Positions 21,748 to 35,312 of a stretch of 64,000 bases of DNA are shown one piece after another. The position numbers were made by a program, and so were the translations under genes. Where the stretch lies: NCBI GenBank assembly GCA_021014325.1, contig JAJGQC010000045.1:54331-118330 (forward strand), read 5' to 3'. The stretch is from Plazaster borealis (lineage: Eukaryota; Echinodermata; Asteroidea; Forcipulatida; Labidiasteridae). The first letter of the stretch is position 1; the number at the start of each line of letters is the position of its first letter. The notes under the pieces were generated by a model, which saw only the letters and a list, made by a program, of their open reading frames with translations, did no database searches and was not told the DNA's origin.

Positions 21748-23194
21748 TTTTTCTTTGTCTAATTCTCAAAACAATTTTTAAGCGCCGGATCTCCGCGAAT
21801 ACTTTTAGGGAGCATCCTCGACGGTGCTGCTGGTGCAAACTAAAACTCTGTAACTAATTTATTCGAGAAGAAATGGGTGTTCTTTGGGCAGAGAAAATTG
21901 CGTCGCTTTTTGGCGAAAAATGGCTTATTCACCCAGTTTTGAGAATGGAGCTTTTTCCCACACAGAAACACTCTTTGTTGGATCCTAATTAATCTTTTTT
22001 GTACAGCCGAACACCGTATAAAAGCATAACTTGTTTGACCCAAATATTAAAATATACCTTGTGAATATTTTTAAGTCTAATTTTCAAAACATTTTTTAAG
22101 CGCCGAATCTCCGCGAATACTTTTAGGGGGCATCCTCGACGGTGCTGCTGGTGCAAACTAAAACTCTGTAACTAATTTATTCGAGGAGAAATGGGTTGGG
22201 CAGAGAAAATTGCGTCGCTTTTTGGCGAAAAATGGCTAATTCACCCAGTTTTGAGAATGGAGCTTTTTCCCACACAGAAACGCTCTTTGTTGGATTCTAA
22301 TCTATCTTTTTTGTACAGCCGAAAACCGTATAAAAGCATAACTTGTTTGACCCAAATATTAAAATATTTACAATATCTAGCCTTGTAGACATAAATCGCC
22401 ACCGTTAAAGAAACATACCGCCCTAACACGGGCCCTCTCCGCCAATACTTTCAGGGGGCATCCTCGACGGTGCTGCTGGTGCAAACTAAAACTCTGTAAC
22501 TAATTTATTCGAGAAGAAATGGGTGTTCTTTGGGCAGAAAATTGCGTCGCTTTTTGGCGAAAAATGGCTAATTCACCCAGTTTTGAGAATAGAGCTTTTT
22601 CCCACACAGAAACGCTCCTTGTTGGATCCTAATCTATTTTTTTGTACAGCCAAAAACCGTATAAAAGCATAACTTGTTTGACCCAAATATTAAAATATGC
22701 CTTGTAAATATTATGAAGTCTTATTTTCAAAACATTTTTTAAGCGCCGGATCTCCGCAAATACTTTTAGGGAGCATCCTCGACGGTGCTGCTGGTGCAAA
22801 CTAAAACTCTGTAACTAATTTATTCGAGGAGAAATGGGTGTTCTTTGGGCAGAGAAAATTGCGTCGCTTTTTGGCGAAAAATGTCTAATTCACCCAGTTT
22901 TGAGAATGGAGCTTTTTCCCAAACAGAAACGCTCTTTGTTGGATCCTAATCTATTTTTTTGTACAGCCAAAAACCGTATAAAGCATGACTTGTTTGACCC
23001 AAATATTAAAAAAATGTACAAGGCTATAATAAGCCTTGTAGACTATAGCCTTGTAGACATAAATCGCCAGCGTTAACGTAACATACCGCCCTCAAACTTG
23101 TCCACTAGGCATAAAATGACAACCGTTAAAGTAACATACCGCCCTCACACGAGTCAACTGCACATAAATCTCCACCGTTAAAGATTATTATTAG

Positions 23195-23223
23195 TGGGCA
23201 CCGTAATAATATTACGTTGCCCA
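23195..23223. other. Satellite hairpin, C unit 4, one stem mismatch
   Basis: The loop is intact but the right arm reads CGTTGCCCA, breaking one G-C pair. Confidence 0.7.
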
Positions 23224-24987
23224 TTTTTCTTTGTCTAATTCTCAAAACATTTTTAAGCGCCGGATCTCCACGAATACTTTTAGGGGCATCCTCGAAGGTG
23301 CTGCTGGTGCAAACTAAAACTCTGTAACTAATTTATTCGAGGAGAAATGGGTATTCTTTGGGCAGAGAAAATTGCGTCGCTTTTTGGCGAAAAATGGCTA
23401 ATTAACCCAGTTTTGAGAATGGAGCTTTTTCCCACACAGAAACGCTCTTTGTTGGATCCTAATCTATCTTTTTTGTACAGCCGAAAACCGTTTAAAAGCA
23501 TAACTTGTTTGACCCAAATATTAAAATATGCCTTATAAATATTTGTAAGTCTAATTTTCAAAACATTTTTTAAGCGCCGGATCTCCGCGAATACTTTAAG
23601 GGGGCATCCTCGACGGTGCTGCTGGTGCAAAATAAAACTCTGTAACTAATTTATTCGAGGAGAAATGGGTGTTCTTTGGGCAGAGAACATGTCGTCGCTT
23701 TTTGGCGAAAAAAGGCTAATTCACCCAGTTTTGAAAATGGAGCTTTTTCCCAAACAAAAAAACGCTCTTTGTTGGATCCTAATCTATCTTTTTTGTACAG
23801 CCAAAAACCGTATAAAAGCATGACTTTGTTTGACCCAAACATTAAAATATCTACAATATCTAGCGTTGTAGACATAAAGCGCCACCGTTAAAGAAACATA
23901 CCGCCCTAACACGGGCCCTCTCCGCCAATACTTTCAGGGGGCATCCTCGACGGTGCTGCTGGTGCAAACTAAAACTCTGTAACTAATTTATTCGAGAAGA
24001 AATGGGTGTTCTTTGGGCAGAGAAAATTGCGTCGCTTTTTGGCGAAAAATGCCAAATTCACCCAGTTTTGAGAATGGAGCTTTTTCCCAAACAAAAAACG
24101 CTCTTTGTTGGATCCTAATCTATCTTTTTTGTACTGCCAAAAACCGTTTAAAAGCATAACTTGACCCAAATATTAAAATATACCTTGTAAATATTTTAAG
24201 TCTAATTTTCAAAACATTTTTTAAGCGCCGGATCTCCGCAAATACCTTTAAGGGGCATCCTCGACGGTGCTGCTGGTGCAAACTAAAACTCTGTAACTAA
24301 TTTATTCGTGGAGAAATGGGTGTTCTTTGGGCAAAGAAAATTGCGTCGCTTTTCGGCGAAAAATGCCTAATTTACCCAGTTTTGAGAATGGAGCTTTTTC
24401 CCACACAGAAACGCTCTTTGTTGGATCCTGATCTATCTTTTTGTACAGCCGAAAACCGTATAAAAGCATAACTTGTTTGACCCAAATATTACAATATGCC
24501 TTGTAAATATTTTTAAGTCCAATTTTCAAAACATTTTTAAGCACCGGATCTCCGCGAATACTTTTAGGGGCATACTCGACGGTGCTGCTGGTGCAAACTA
24601 AAACTCTGTAACCATATTATTCGAGGAGAAATGGGTGTTCTTTGGGCAGAGAAAATTGCGTTGCTTTTTGGCGAAAAATGTCTAATTCACCCAGTTTTGA
24701 GAATGGAGCTGTTTCCCAAACAGAAACGCTCTTTGTTGGATCCTAATCTATTTTTTTTGTACAGCCAAAAACCGTATAAAAGCATGACTTGTTTGACCCA
24801 AATATTAAAAAATGTACAATAATAAGCCTTGTAGACTATAGCCTTGTAGACATAAATCGCCACCGTTAACGTAACATACCGCCCTCAAACTTGTCCACTA
24901 GGCATAAAATGACAACCGTTAAAGTAACATACCACCCTCACACGAGTCAACTGCACATAAATCTCCACCGTTAAAGATGATTATTTG

Positions 24988-25016
24988 TGGGCACCGTAAT
25001 AATATTACGGTGCCCA
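24988..25016. other. Satellite hairpin, C unit 5
   Basis: Intact stem and loop. Confidence 0.7.
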
Positions 25017-28000
25017 TTTTTCTTTGTCTAATTCTCAAAACATTTTTTAAGCGCCGGATCTCCGCGAATACTTTTAGGAGCATCCTCGACGGTGCTGCTG
25101 GTGCAAACTAAAACTCTGTAACTAATTTATTCGAGAAGAAATGGGTGTTCTTTGGGCAGAGAAAATTGCGTCGCTTTTTGGCGAAAAATGGCTTATTCAC
25201 CCAGTTTTGAGAATGGAGCTTTTTCCCACACAGAAACACTCTTTGTTGGATCCTAATTAATCTTTTTTGTACAGCCGAACACCGTATAAAAGCATAACTT
25301 GTTTGACCCAAATATTAAAATATACCTTGTGAATATTTTTAAGTCTAATTTTCAAAACATTTTTTAAGCGCCGAATCTCCGCGAATACTTTTAGGGGGCA
25401 TCCTCGACGGTGCTGCTGGTGCAAACTAAAACTCTGTAACTAATTTATTCGAGGAAAAATGGGTTGGGCAGAGAAAATTGCGTCGCTTTTTGGCGAAAAA
25501 TGGCTAATTCACCCAGTTTTGAGAATGGAGCTTTTTCCCACACAGAAACGCTCTTTGTTGGATCCTAATCTATCTTTTTTGTACAGCCGAAAAACGTACA
25601 AAAGCATAACTTGTTTGACCCAAATATTAAAAGACACCTTGTAAATATTTTTAAGTCTAATTTTCAAAACATTTTTAAGCGCCGGAACTCCGCAAATACT
25701 TTTAGGGGCATCCTCGACGGTGCTGCTGGTGCAAAATAAAACTCTGTAACTAATTTATTCGAGGAGAAATGGGTGTTCTTTGGGCAGAGAAAATTGCGTC
25801 GCTTTTTGGCGAAAAATGCCTAATTCACCCAGTTTTGAGAATGGAGCTTTTTCCCACGCAGAAACGCTCTTTGTTGGATCCTAATCTATCTTTTTGTACA
25901 GCCGAAAAACGTATAAAAGCATAACTTGTTTGACCCAAATATTAAAATATGCCGTGTAAATATTATGAAGTCTTATTTTCAAAACATTTTTTAAGCGCCG
26001 GATCTCCGCAAATACTTTTAGGGGGATCCTCGACGGTGCTGCTGGTGCAAACTAAAACTCTGTAACTAATTTATTCGAGGAGAAATTGGTGTTCTTTGGG
26101 CAGAGAAAATTGCGTCGCTTTTTGGCGAAAAATGCCTAATTCACCCAGTTTTGAGAATGGAGCTTTTTCCCACACAGAAACGCTCTTTGTTGGATCCTAA
26201 TCTATCTTTTTTGTACAGCCAAAAACCGTATAAAAGCATGACTTTGTTTGACCCAAATATTAAAATATCTACAATATCTAGCCTTGTAGACATAAATCGC
26301 CACCGTTAAAGAAACATACCACCCTAACACGGGCCCTCTCCGCCAATACTTTCAGGGGGCATCCTCGACGGTGCTGCTGGTGCAAACTAAAACTCTGTAA
26401 CTAATTTATTCGAGAAGAAATGGGTGTTCTTTGGGCAGAGAAAATTGCGTCGCTTTTTGGCGAAAAATGGCTAATTCACCCAGTTTTGAGAATGGAGCTT
26501 TTTCCCACACAGAAACGCTCTTTGTTGGATCCTAATCTATCTTTTTTGTACTGCCAAAAACCGTTTAAAAGCATAACTTGACCCAAATATTAAAATATAC
26601 CTTGTAAATATTTTTAAGTCTAATTTTCAAAACATTTTTTAAGCGCCGGATCTCCGCGAATACTTTAGGGGGCATCCTCGACGGTGCTGCTGGTGCAAAC
26701 TAAAACTCTGTAACTAATTTATTCGAGAAGAAATGGGTGTTCTTTGGGCAGAGAAAATTGCGTCGCTTTTTGGCGAAAAATGCCGAATTCACCCAGTTTT
26801 GAAAATGGAGCTTTTTCCCACACAGAAACGCTCTTTGTTGGATTCTAATCTATCTTTTGTGTACAGCCGAAAACCGTATAAAAGCATAACTGTTTGACCC
26901 AAATATTAAAATATCTACAATATCTAGCCTTGTAGACATAAATCGCCACCGTTAAAGAAACATACCGCCCTAACACGGGCCCTCTCCGCCAATACTTTCA
27001 GGGGGCATCCTCGACGGTGCTGCTGGTGCAAACTAAAACTCTGTAACTAATTTATTCGAGAAGAAATGGGTGTTCTTTGGGCAGAAAATTGCGTCGCTTC
27101 TTGGCGAAAAATGGCTAATTCACCCAGTTTTGAGAATGGAGCTTTTTCCCACACAGAAACGCTCTTTGTTGGATCCTAATCTATCTTTTTTGTACTGCCA
27201 AAAACCGTTTAAAAGCATAACTTGACCCAAATATTAAAATATACCTCGTAAATATTTTTAAGTCTAATTTTCAAAACATTTTTTAAGCGCCGGATCTCCG
27301 CGAATACTTTAGGGGGCATCCTCGACGGTGCTGCTGGTGCAAACTAAAACTCTTTAACTAATTTATTCGAGGAGAAATTGGTGTTCTTTGGGCAGAGAAA
27401 ATTGCGTCGCTTTTTGGCGAAAAATGCCTAATTCACCCAGTTTTGAGAATGGAGCTTTTTCCCAAACAAAAAACGCTCTTTGTTGGATCCTAATCTATCT
27501 TTTTTGTACAGCCAAAAACCGTATAAAAGCATGGCTTTGTTTGACCCAAATATTAAAATATCTACAATATCTAGCCTTGTAGACATAAATCGCCACCGTT
27601 AAAGAAACATACCGCCCTAACACGGGCCCTCTCCGCGAATACTTTCAGGGGGCATCCTCGACGGTGCTGCTGGTGCAAACTAAAACTCTGTAACTAATTT
27701 ATTCGAGAAGAAATGGGTGTTCTTTGGGCAGAGAAAATTGCGTCGCTTTTTGGCGAAAAATGCCGAATTCACCCAGTTTTGAAAATGGAGCTTTTTCCCA
27801 CACAGAAACGCTCTTTGTTGGATTCTAATCTATCTTTTGTGTACAGCCGAAAACCGTATAAAAGCATAACTGTTTGACCCAAATATTAAAATATCTACAA
27901 TATCTAGCCTTGTAGACATAAATCGCCACCGTTAAAGAAACATACCGCCCTAACACGGGCCCTCTCCGCCAATACTTTCAGGGGGCATCCTCGACGGTGC

Positions 28001-28311
28001 TGCTGGTGCAAACTAAAACTCTGCAACTAATTTATTCGAGAAGAAATGGGTGTTCTTTGGGCAGAAAATTGCGTCGCTTCTTGGCGAAAAATGCCTAATT
28101 CACCCAGTTTTGAGAATGGAGCTTTTTCCCACACAGAAACGCTCTTTGTTGGATCCTAATCTATCTTTTTTGTACAGCCAAAAACCGTATAAAAGCATGA
28201 CTTTGTTTGACCCAAACATTAAAATATCTACAATATCTAGCCTTGTAGACATAAATCGCCACCGTTAAAGAAACATACCGCCCTAACACGGGCCCTCTCC
28301 GCCAATACTGA

Positions 28312-30763
28312 CATCCTCGACGGTGCTGCTGGTGCAAACTAAAACTCTGTAACTAATTTATTCAAGAAGAAATGGGTGTTCTTTGGGCAGAGAAAATTGC
28401 GTCGCTTTTTGGCGAAAAATGGCTAATTCACCCAGTTTTGAGAATGGAGCTTTTTCCCACACAGAAACGCTCTTTGTTGGATTCTAATCTATCTTATTTG
28501 TACAGCCGAAAACCGAATAAAAGCATAACTTGTTTGACCCAAATATTAAAATATTTACAATATCTAGCCTTGTAGACATAAATCGCCACCGTTAAAGAAA
28601 CATACCGCCCTAACACGGGCCCTCTCCGCCAATACTTTCAGGGGCATCCTCGACGGTGCTGCTGGTGCAAACTAAAACTCTGTAACTAATTTATTCGAGA
28701 AGAAATGGGTGTTCTTTGGGCAGAAAAAATTGCGTCACTTTTGGCGAAAAATTGCTAATTCACCCAGTTTTGAGAATAGAGCTTTTTCCCACACAGAAAC
28801 GCTCCTTGTTGGATCCTAATCTATTTTTTTTTGTACAGCCAAAAACCGTATAAAAGCATAACTTGTTTGACCCAAATATTAAAATATGCCTTGTAAATAT
28901 TATGAAGTCTTATTTTCAAAACATTTTTTAAGCGCCGGATCTCCGCAAATACTTTTAGGGGGCATCCTCGACGGTGCTGCTGGTGCAAACTAAAACTCTG
29001 TAACTAATTTATTCGAGGAGAAATGGGTGTTCTTTGGGCAGAGAAAATTGCGTCGCTTTTTGGCGAAAAATGTCTAATTCACCCAGTTTTGAGAATGGAG
29101 CTTTTTCCCAAACAGAAACGCTCTTTGTTGGATCCTAATCTATTTTTTTTGTACAGCCAAAAACCGTATAAAGCATGACTTGTTTGACCCAAATATTAAA
29201 CAAAATGTACAAGGCTATAATAAGCCTTGTAGACTATAGCCTTGTAGACATAAATCGCCAGCGTTAACGTAACATACCGCCCTCAAACTTGTCCACTAGG
29301 CATAAAATGACAACCGTTAAAGTAACATACCGCCCTCACACGAGTCAACTGCACATAAATCTCCACCGTTAAAGATTATTATTAGTGGGCACCGTAATAA
29401 TATTACGGTGCCCATTTTTCTTTGTCTAATTCTCAAAACATTTTTTAAGCGCCGGATCTCCACGAATACTTTTAGGGGGCATCCTCGAAGGTGCTGCTGG
29501 TGCAAACTAAAACTCTGTAACTAATTTATTCGAGGAGAAATGGGTATTCTTTGGGCAGAGAAAATTGCGTCGCTTTTTGGCGAAAAATGGCTAATTAACC
29601 CAGTTTTGAGAATGGAGCTTATTCCCACACAGAAACGCTCTTTGTTGGATCCTAATCTATCTTTTTTGTACAGCCGAAAACCGTTTAAAAGCATAACTTG
29701 TTTGACCCAAATATTAAAATATGCCTTATAAATATTTTTAAGTCTAATTTCCAAAACATTTTTAAGCGCCGGATCTCCGCGAATACTTTAGGGGCATCCT
29801 CGACGGTGCTGCTGGTGCAAAATAAAACTCTGTAACTAATTTATTCGAGGAGAAATGGGTGTTCTTTGGGCAGAGAACATGTCGTCGCTTTTTGGCGAAA
29901 AAAGGCTAATTCACCCAGTTTTGAAAATGGAGCTTTTTCCCAAACAAAAAAACGCTCTTTGTTGGATCCTAATCTATCTTTTTGTACAGCCAAAAACCGT
30001 ATAAAAGCATGACTTTGTTTGACCCAAACATTAAAATATCTACAATATCTAGCCTTGTAGACATAAATCGCCACCGTTAAAGAAACATACCGCCCTAACA
30101 CGGGCCCTCTCCGCCAATACTTTCAGGGGGCATCCTCGACGGTGCTGCTGGTGCAAACTAAAACTCTGTAACTAATTTATTCGAGAAGAAATGGGTGTTC
30201 TTTGGGCAGAGAAAATTGCGTCGCTTTTTGGCGAAAAATGCCAAATTCACCCAGTTTTGAGAATGGAGCTTTTTCCCAAACAAAAAACGCTCTTTGTTGG
30301 ATCCTAATCTATCTTTTTTGTACTGCCAAAAACCGTTTAAAAGCATAACTTGACCCAAATATTAAAATATACCTTGTAAATATTTTTAAGTCTAATTTTC
30401 AAAACATTTTTTAAGCGCCGGATCTCCGCAAATACCTTTAAGGGGCATCCTCGACGGTGCTGCTGGTGCAAACTAAAACTCTGTAACTAATTTATTCGTG
30501 GAGAAATGGGTGTTCTTTGGGCAAAGAAAATTGCGTCGCTTTTCGGCGAAAAATGCCTAATTTACCCAGTTTTGAGAATGGAGCTTTTTCCCACACAGAA
30601 ACGCTCTTTGTTGGATCCTGATCTATCTTTTTTGTACAGCCGAAAACCGTATAAAAGCATAACTTGTTTGACCCAAATATTAAAATATGCCTTGTAAATA
30701 TTTTTAAGTCCAATTTTCAAAACATTTTTTAAGCACCGGATCTCCGCGAATACTTTTAGGGGG
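28312..30763. repeat. Higher-order satellite block, copy 3
   Basis: Matches copy 1 at an offset of about 9.46 kb through seven monomers. It then departs from the pattern: the expected C monomer is replaced by short A-type monomers. Confidence 0.8.
29386..29414. other. Satellite hairpin, C unit 6
   Basis: Intact stem and loop. Confidence 0.7.
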
Positions 30764-33446
30764 CATACTCGACGGTGCTGCTGGTGCAAACTAAAACTCT
30801 GTAACCATATTATTCGAGGAGAAATGGGTGTTCTTTGGGCAGAGAAAATTGCGTTGCTTTTTGGCGAAAAATGGCTAATTCACCCAGTTTTGAGAATGGA
30901 GCTTTTTCCCACACAGAAACGCTCTTTGTTGGATCCTAATCTATCTTTTTTGTACTGCCAAAAACCGTTTAAAAGCATAACTTGACCCAAATATTAAAAT
31001 ATACCTTGTAAATATTTTTAAGTCTAATTGACAAAACAGTTATTAACCGCCGTATCTCCGCGAATACGTTAGGGGCATCCTCGACGGTGCTGCTGGTGCA
31101 AACTAAAACTCTTTAACTAATTTATTCGAGGAGAAATTGGTGTTCTTTGGGCAGAGAAAATTGCGTCGCTTTTTGGCGAAAAATGCCTAATTCACCCAGT
31201 TTTGAGAATGGAGCTTTTTCCCACACAGAAACGCTCTTTGTTGGATCCTAATCTATCTTTTTTGTACTGCCAAAAACCGTTTAAAAGCATAACTTGACCC
31301 AAATATTAAAATATACCTTGTAAATATTTTTAAGTCTAATTTTCAAAACATTTTTTAAGCGCCGGATCTCCGCAAATACCTTTAAGGGGCATCCTCGACG
31401 GTGCTGCTGGTGCAAACTAAAACTCTGTAACTAATTTATTCGTGGAGAAATGGGTGTTCTTTGGGCAAAGAAAATTGCGTCGCTTTTCGGCGAAAAATGC
31501 CTAATTTACCCAGTTTTGAGAATGGAGCTTTTTCCCACACAGAAACGCTCTTTGTTGGATCCTGATATATCTTTTTTGTACAGCCGAAAACCGTATAAAA
31601 GCATAACTTGTTTGACCCAAATATTAAAATATGCCTTGTAAATATTTTTAAGTCCAATTTTCAAAACATTTTTTAAGCACCGGATCTCCGCGAATACTTT
31701 TAGGGGGCATACTCGACGGTGCTGCTGGTGCAAACTAAAACTCTGTAACCATATTATTCGAGGAGAAATGGGTGTTCTTTGGGCAGAGAAAATTGCGTTG
31801 CTTTTTGGCGAAAAATGGCTAATTCACCCAGTTTTGAGAATGGAGCTTTTTCCCACACAGAAACGCTCTTTGTTGGATCCTAATCTATCTTTTTTGTACA
31901 GCCGAAAACCGTATAAAAGCATAACTGTTTGACCCAAATATTAAAATATCTACAATATCTAGCCTTGTAGACATAAATCGCCACCGTTAAAGAAACATAC
32001 CGCCCTAACACGGGCCCTCTCCGCCAATACTTTCAGGGGGCATCCTCGACGGTGCTGCTGGTGCAAACTAAAACTCTGCAACTAATTTATTCGAGAAGAA
32101 ATGGGTGTTCTTTGGGCAGAAAATTGCGTCGCTTCTTGGCGAAAAATGCCTAATTCACCCAGTTTTGAGAATGGAGCTTTTTCCCACACAGAAACGCTAT
32201 TTGTTGGATCCTAATCTATCTTTTTTGTACAGCCAAAAACCGTATAAAAGCATGACTTTGTTTGACCCAAACATTAAAATATCTACAATATCTAGCCTTG
32301 TAGACATAAATCGCCACCGTTAAAGAAACATACCGCCCTAACACGGGCCCTCTCCGCCAATACTTTCAGGGGGCATCCTCGACGGTGCTGCTGGTGCAAA
32401 CTAAAACTCTGTAACTAATTTATTCGAGAAGAAATGGGTGTTCTTTGGGCAGAGAAAATTGCGTCGCTTTTTGGCGAAAAATGGCTAATTCACCCAGTTT
32501 TGAGAATGGAGCTTTTTCCCACACAGAAACGCTCTTTGTTGGATTCTAATCTATCTTTTTTGTACAGCCGAAAACCGTATAAAAGCATAACTTGTTTGAC
32601 CCAAATATTAAAATATTTACAATATCTAGCCTTGTAGACATAAATTGCCACCGTTAAAGAAACATACCGCCCTAACACGGGCCCTCTCCGCGAATACTTT
32701 CAGGGGGCATCCTCGACGGTGCTGCTGGTGCAAACTAAAACTCTGTAACTAATTTATTCGAGAAGAAATGGGTGTTCTTTGGGCAGAAAATTGCGTCGCT
32801 TTTGGGCGAAAAATGGCTAATTCACCCAGTTTTGAGAATAGAGCTTTTTCCCACACAGAAACGCTCCTTGTTGGATCCTAATCTATTTTTTTTTGTACAG
32901 CCAAAAACCGTATAAAAGCATAACTTGTTTGACCCAAATATTAAAATATGCCTTGTAAATATTATGAAGTCTTATTTTCAAAACATTTTTTAAGCGCCGG
33001 ATCTCCGCAAATACTTTTAGGGGGCATCCTCGACGGTGCTGCTGGTGCAAACTAAAACTCTGTAACTAATTTATTCGAGGAGAAATGGGTGTTCTTTGGG
33101 CAGAGAAAATTGCGTCGCTTTTTGGCGAAAAATGTCTAATTCACCCAGTTTTGAGAATGGAGCTTTTTCCCAAACAGAAACGCTCTTTGTTGGATCCTAA
33201 TCTATTTTTTTTGTACAGCCAAAAACCGTATAAAGCATGACTTGTTTGACCCAAATATTAAAAAAATGTACAAGGCTATAATAAGCCTTGTAGACTATAG
33301 CCTTGTAGACATAAATCGCCAGCGTTAACGTAACATACCGCCCTCAAACTTGTCCACTAGGCATAAAATGACAACCGTTAAAGTAACATACCGCCCTCAC
33401 ACGAGTCAACTGCACATAAATCTCCACCGTTAAAGATTATTATTAG

Positions 33447-33475
33447 TGGGCACCGTAATAATATTACGGTGCCCA
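33447..33475. other. Satellite hairpin, C unit 7
   Basis: Intact stem and loop. Confidence 0.7.
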
Positions 33476-35222
33476 TTTTTCTTTGTCTAATTCTCAAAAC
33501 ATTTTTTAAGCGCCGGATCTCCACAAATACTTTTAGGGGGCATCCTCGAAGGTGCTGCTGGTGCAAACTAAAACTCTGTAACTAATTTATTCGAGGAGAA
33601 ATGGGTATTCTTTGGGCAGAGAAAATTGCGTCGCTTTTTGGCGAAAAATGGCTAATTAACCCAGTTTTGAGAATGGAGCTTTTTCCCACACAGAAACGTT
33701 TTTTGTTGGATCCTAATCTATCTTTTTTGTACAGCCGAAAACCGTTTAAAAGCATAACTTGTTTGACCCAAATATTAAAATATGCCTCATAAATATTTTT
33801 AAGTCTAATTTCCAAAACATTTTTTAAGCGCCGGATCTCCGCGAATACTTTAAGGGGGCATCCTCGACGGTGCTGCTGGTGCAAACTAAAACTCTGTAAC
33901 TAATTTATTCGAGGAGAAATGGGTGTTCTTTGGGCAGAGAACATGTCGTCGCTTTTTGGCGAAAAAAGGCTAATTCACCCAGTTTTGAAAATGGAGCTTT
34001 TTCCCAAACAAAAAAACGCTCTTTGTTGGATCCTAATCTATCTTTTTTGTACAGCCAAAAACCGTATAAAAGCATGACTTTGTTTGACCCAAACATTAAA
34101 ATATCTACAATATCTAGCCTTGTAGACATAAATCGCCACCGTTAAAGAAACATACCGCCCTAACACGGGCCCTCTCCGCGAATACTTTCAGGGGGCATCC
34201 TCGACGGTGCTGCTGGTGCAAACTAAAACTCTGTAACTAATTTATTCGAGAAGAAATGGGTGTTCTTTGGGCAGAGAAAATTGCGTCGCTTTTTGGCGAA
34301 AAATGCCAAATTCACCCAGTTTTGAGAATGGAGCTTTTTCCCAAACAAAAAACGCTCTTTGTTGGATCCTAATCTATCTTTTTTGTACTGCCAAAAACCG
34401 TTTAAAAGCATAACTTGACCCAAATATTAAAATATACCTTGTAAATATTTTTAAGTCTAATTTTCAAAACATTTTTTAAGCGCCGGATCTCCGCAAATAC
34501 CTTTAAGGGGCATCCTCGACGGTGCTGCTGGTGCAAACTAAAACTCTGTAACTAATTTATTCGTGGAGAAATGGGTGTTCTTTGGGCAAAGAAAATTGCG
34601 TCGCTTTTCGGCGAAAAATGCCTAATTTACCCAGTTTTGAGAATGGAGCTTTTTCCCACACAGAAACGCTCTTTGTTGGATCCTGATCTATCTTTGTGCT
34701 ACAGCCGAAAACCGTATAAAAGCATAACTTGTTTGACCCAAATATTAAAATATGCCTTGTAAATATTTTTAAGTCCAATTTTCAAAACATTTTTGAAGCA
34801 CCGGATCTCCGCGAATACTTTTAGGGGGCATACTCGACGGTGCTGCTGGTGCAAACTAAAACTCTGTAACCATATTATTCGAGGAGAAATGGGTGTTCTT
34901 TGGGCAGAGAAAATTGCGTTGCTTTTTGGCGAAAAATGGCTAATTCACCCAGTTTTGAGAATGGAGCTTTTTCCCACACAGAAACGCTCTTTGTTGGATC
35001 CTTATCTATATTTTTGTACAGCCGAAAACCGTATAAAAGCATAACTTGTTTGACCCAAATATTAAAATATGTACAAGGCCTTGTAGACATAAATCGCCAC
35101 CGTTAAAGTAACATACCGGTCTCACACTTGTCCACTAGGCATAAAATGACCACCGTTAAAGTAACATACCGCCCTCACACGAGTCAACTGCACATAAATC
35201 TCCACCTTAAAGATTATTATTA

Positions 35223-35252
35223 GTGGGCACCGTTATAATATTATCGTGCCCA
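35223..35252. other. Satellite hairpin, C unit 8, decayed
   Basis: At the array edge the loop reads TATAATATTAT and the right arm has lost pairing (TCGTGCCCA), so the nonanucleotide is no longer perfect. Confidence 0.6.
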
Positions 35253-35312
35253 ATTCTCTTTTTCAAAACATTTTTTAAGCGCCGGATCCCCGCGAATACT
35301 TTTAGGGGCATC

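Larger units (their letters stand above)
18848..21812. repeat. Higher-order satellite block, copy 1
   Basis: Monomer order B-A-C-A-B-A-A-C with shared private variants (for example a core reading GTCGTCGCTTTTTGGCG after AGAACAT). The same ordered set recurs at 22131-25080, 28312-30763 (last C replaced by A) and 32374-35308. Offsets are about 3.27 kb, 9.46 kb and 13.5 kb. Confidence 0.85.
22131..25080. repeat. Higher-order satellite block, copy 2
   Basis: Same ordered variants as 18848-21812, about 3.27 kb downstream, with a few indels in homopolymers. Its first monomer carries the short variant lacking GTGTTCTT, shared with 17538 and 25399. Confidence 0.8.
32374..35308. repeat. Higher-order satellite block, copy 4, terminal
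   Basis: Matches copy 1 at about 13.5 kb. It ends the array with a diverged C monomer (480 bp), whose hairpin and linker have accumulated changes, as is usual for array edges. Confidence 0.8.
16638..35312. repeat. 18.7 kb satellite array, 53 monomers in three classes
   Basis: Using CATCCTCGACGGTGCTGC as phase mark, monomers start at 16711, 17220, 17538, 17850, 18182 and so on to 34829, the last ending near 35308. All share a core of about 250 bp (GGCATCCTCGACGG ... GACCCAAATATTAAAA). They differ in the linker: class A about 310-318 bp, class B about 326-337 bp, class C about 480-517 bp (eight copies). The A and B linkers look like deletion products of C, since each keeps parts of it. Most cores contain GTATAAAAGC, TATA-box-like. 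Short frames of 60-100 codons recur on both strands but shift and stop from copy to copy, so I treat them as non-coding. Confidence 0.97.

Noticed and set aside
16741..35106. Dozens of 60-100 codon frames in the satellite on both strands
   Set aside because: They follow the repeat period on both strands, change frame with homopolymer length, and start or stop differently between copies.
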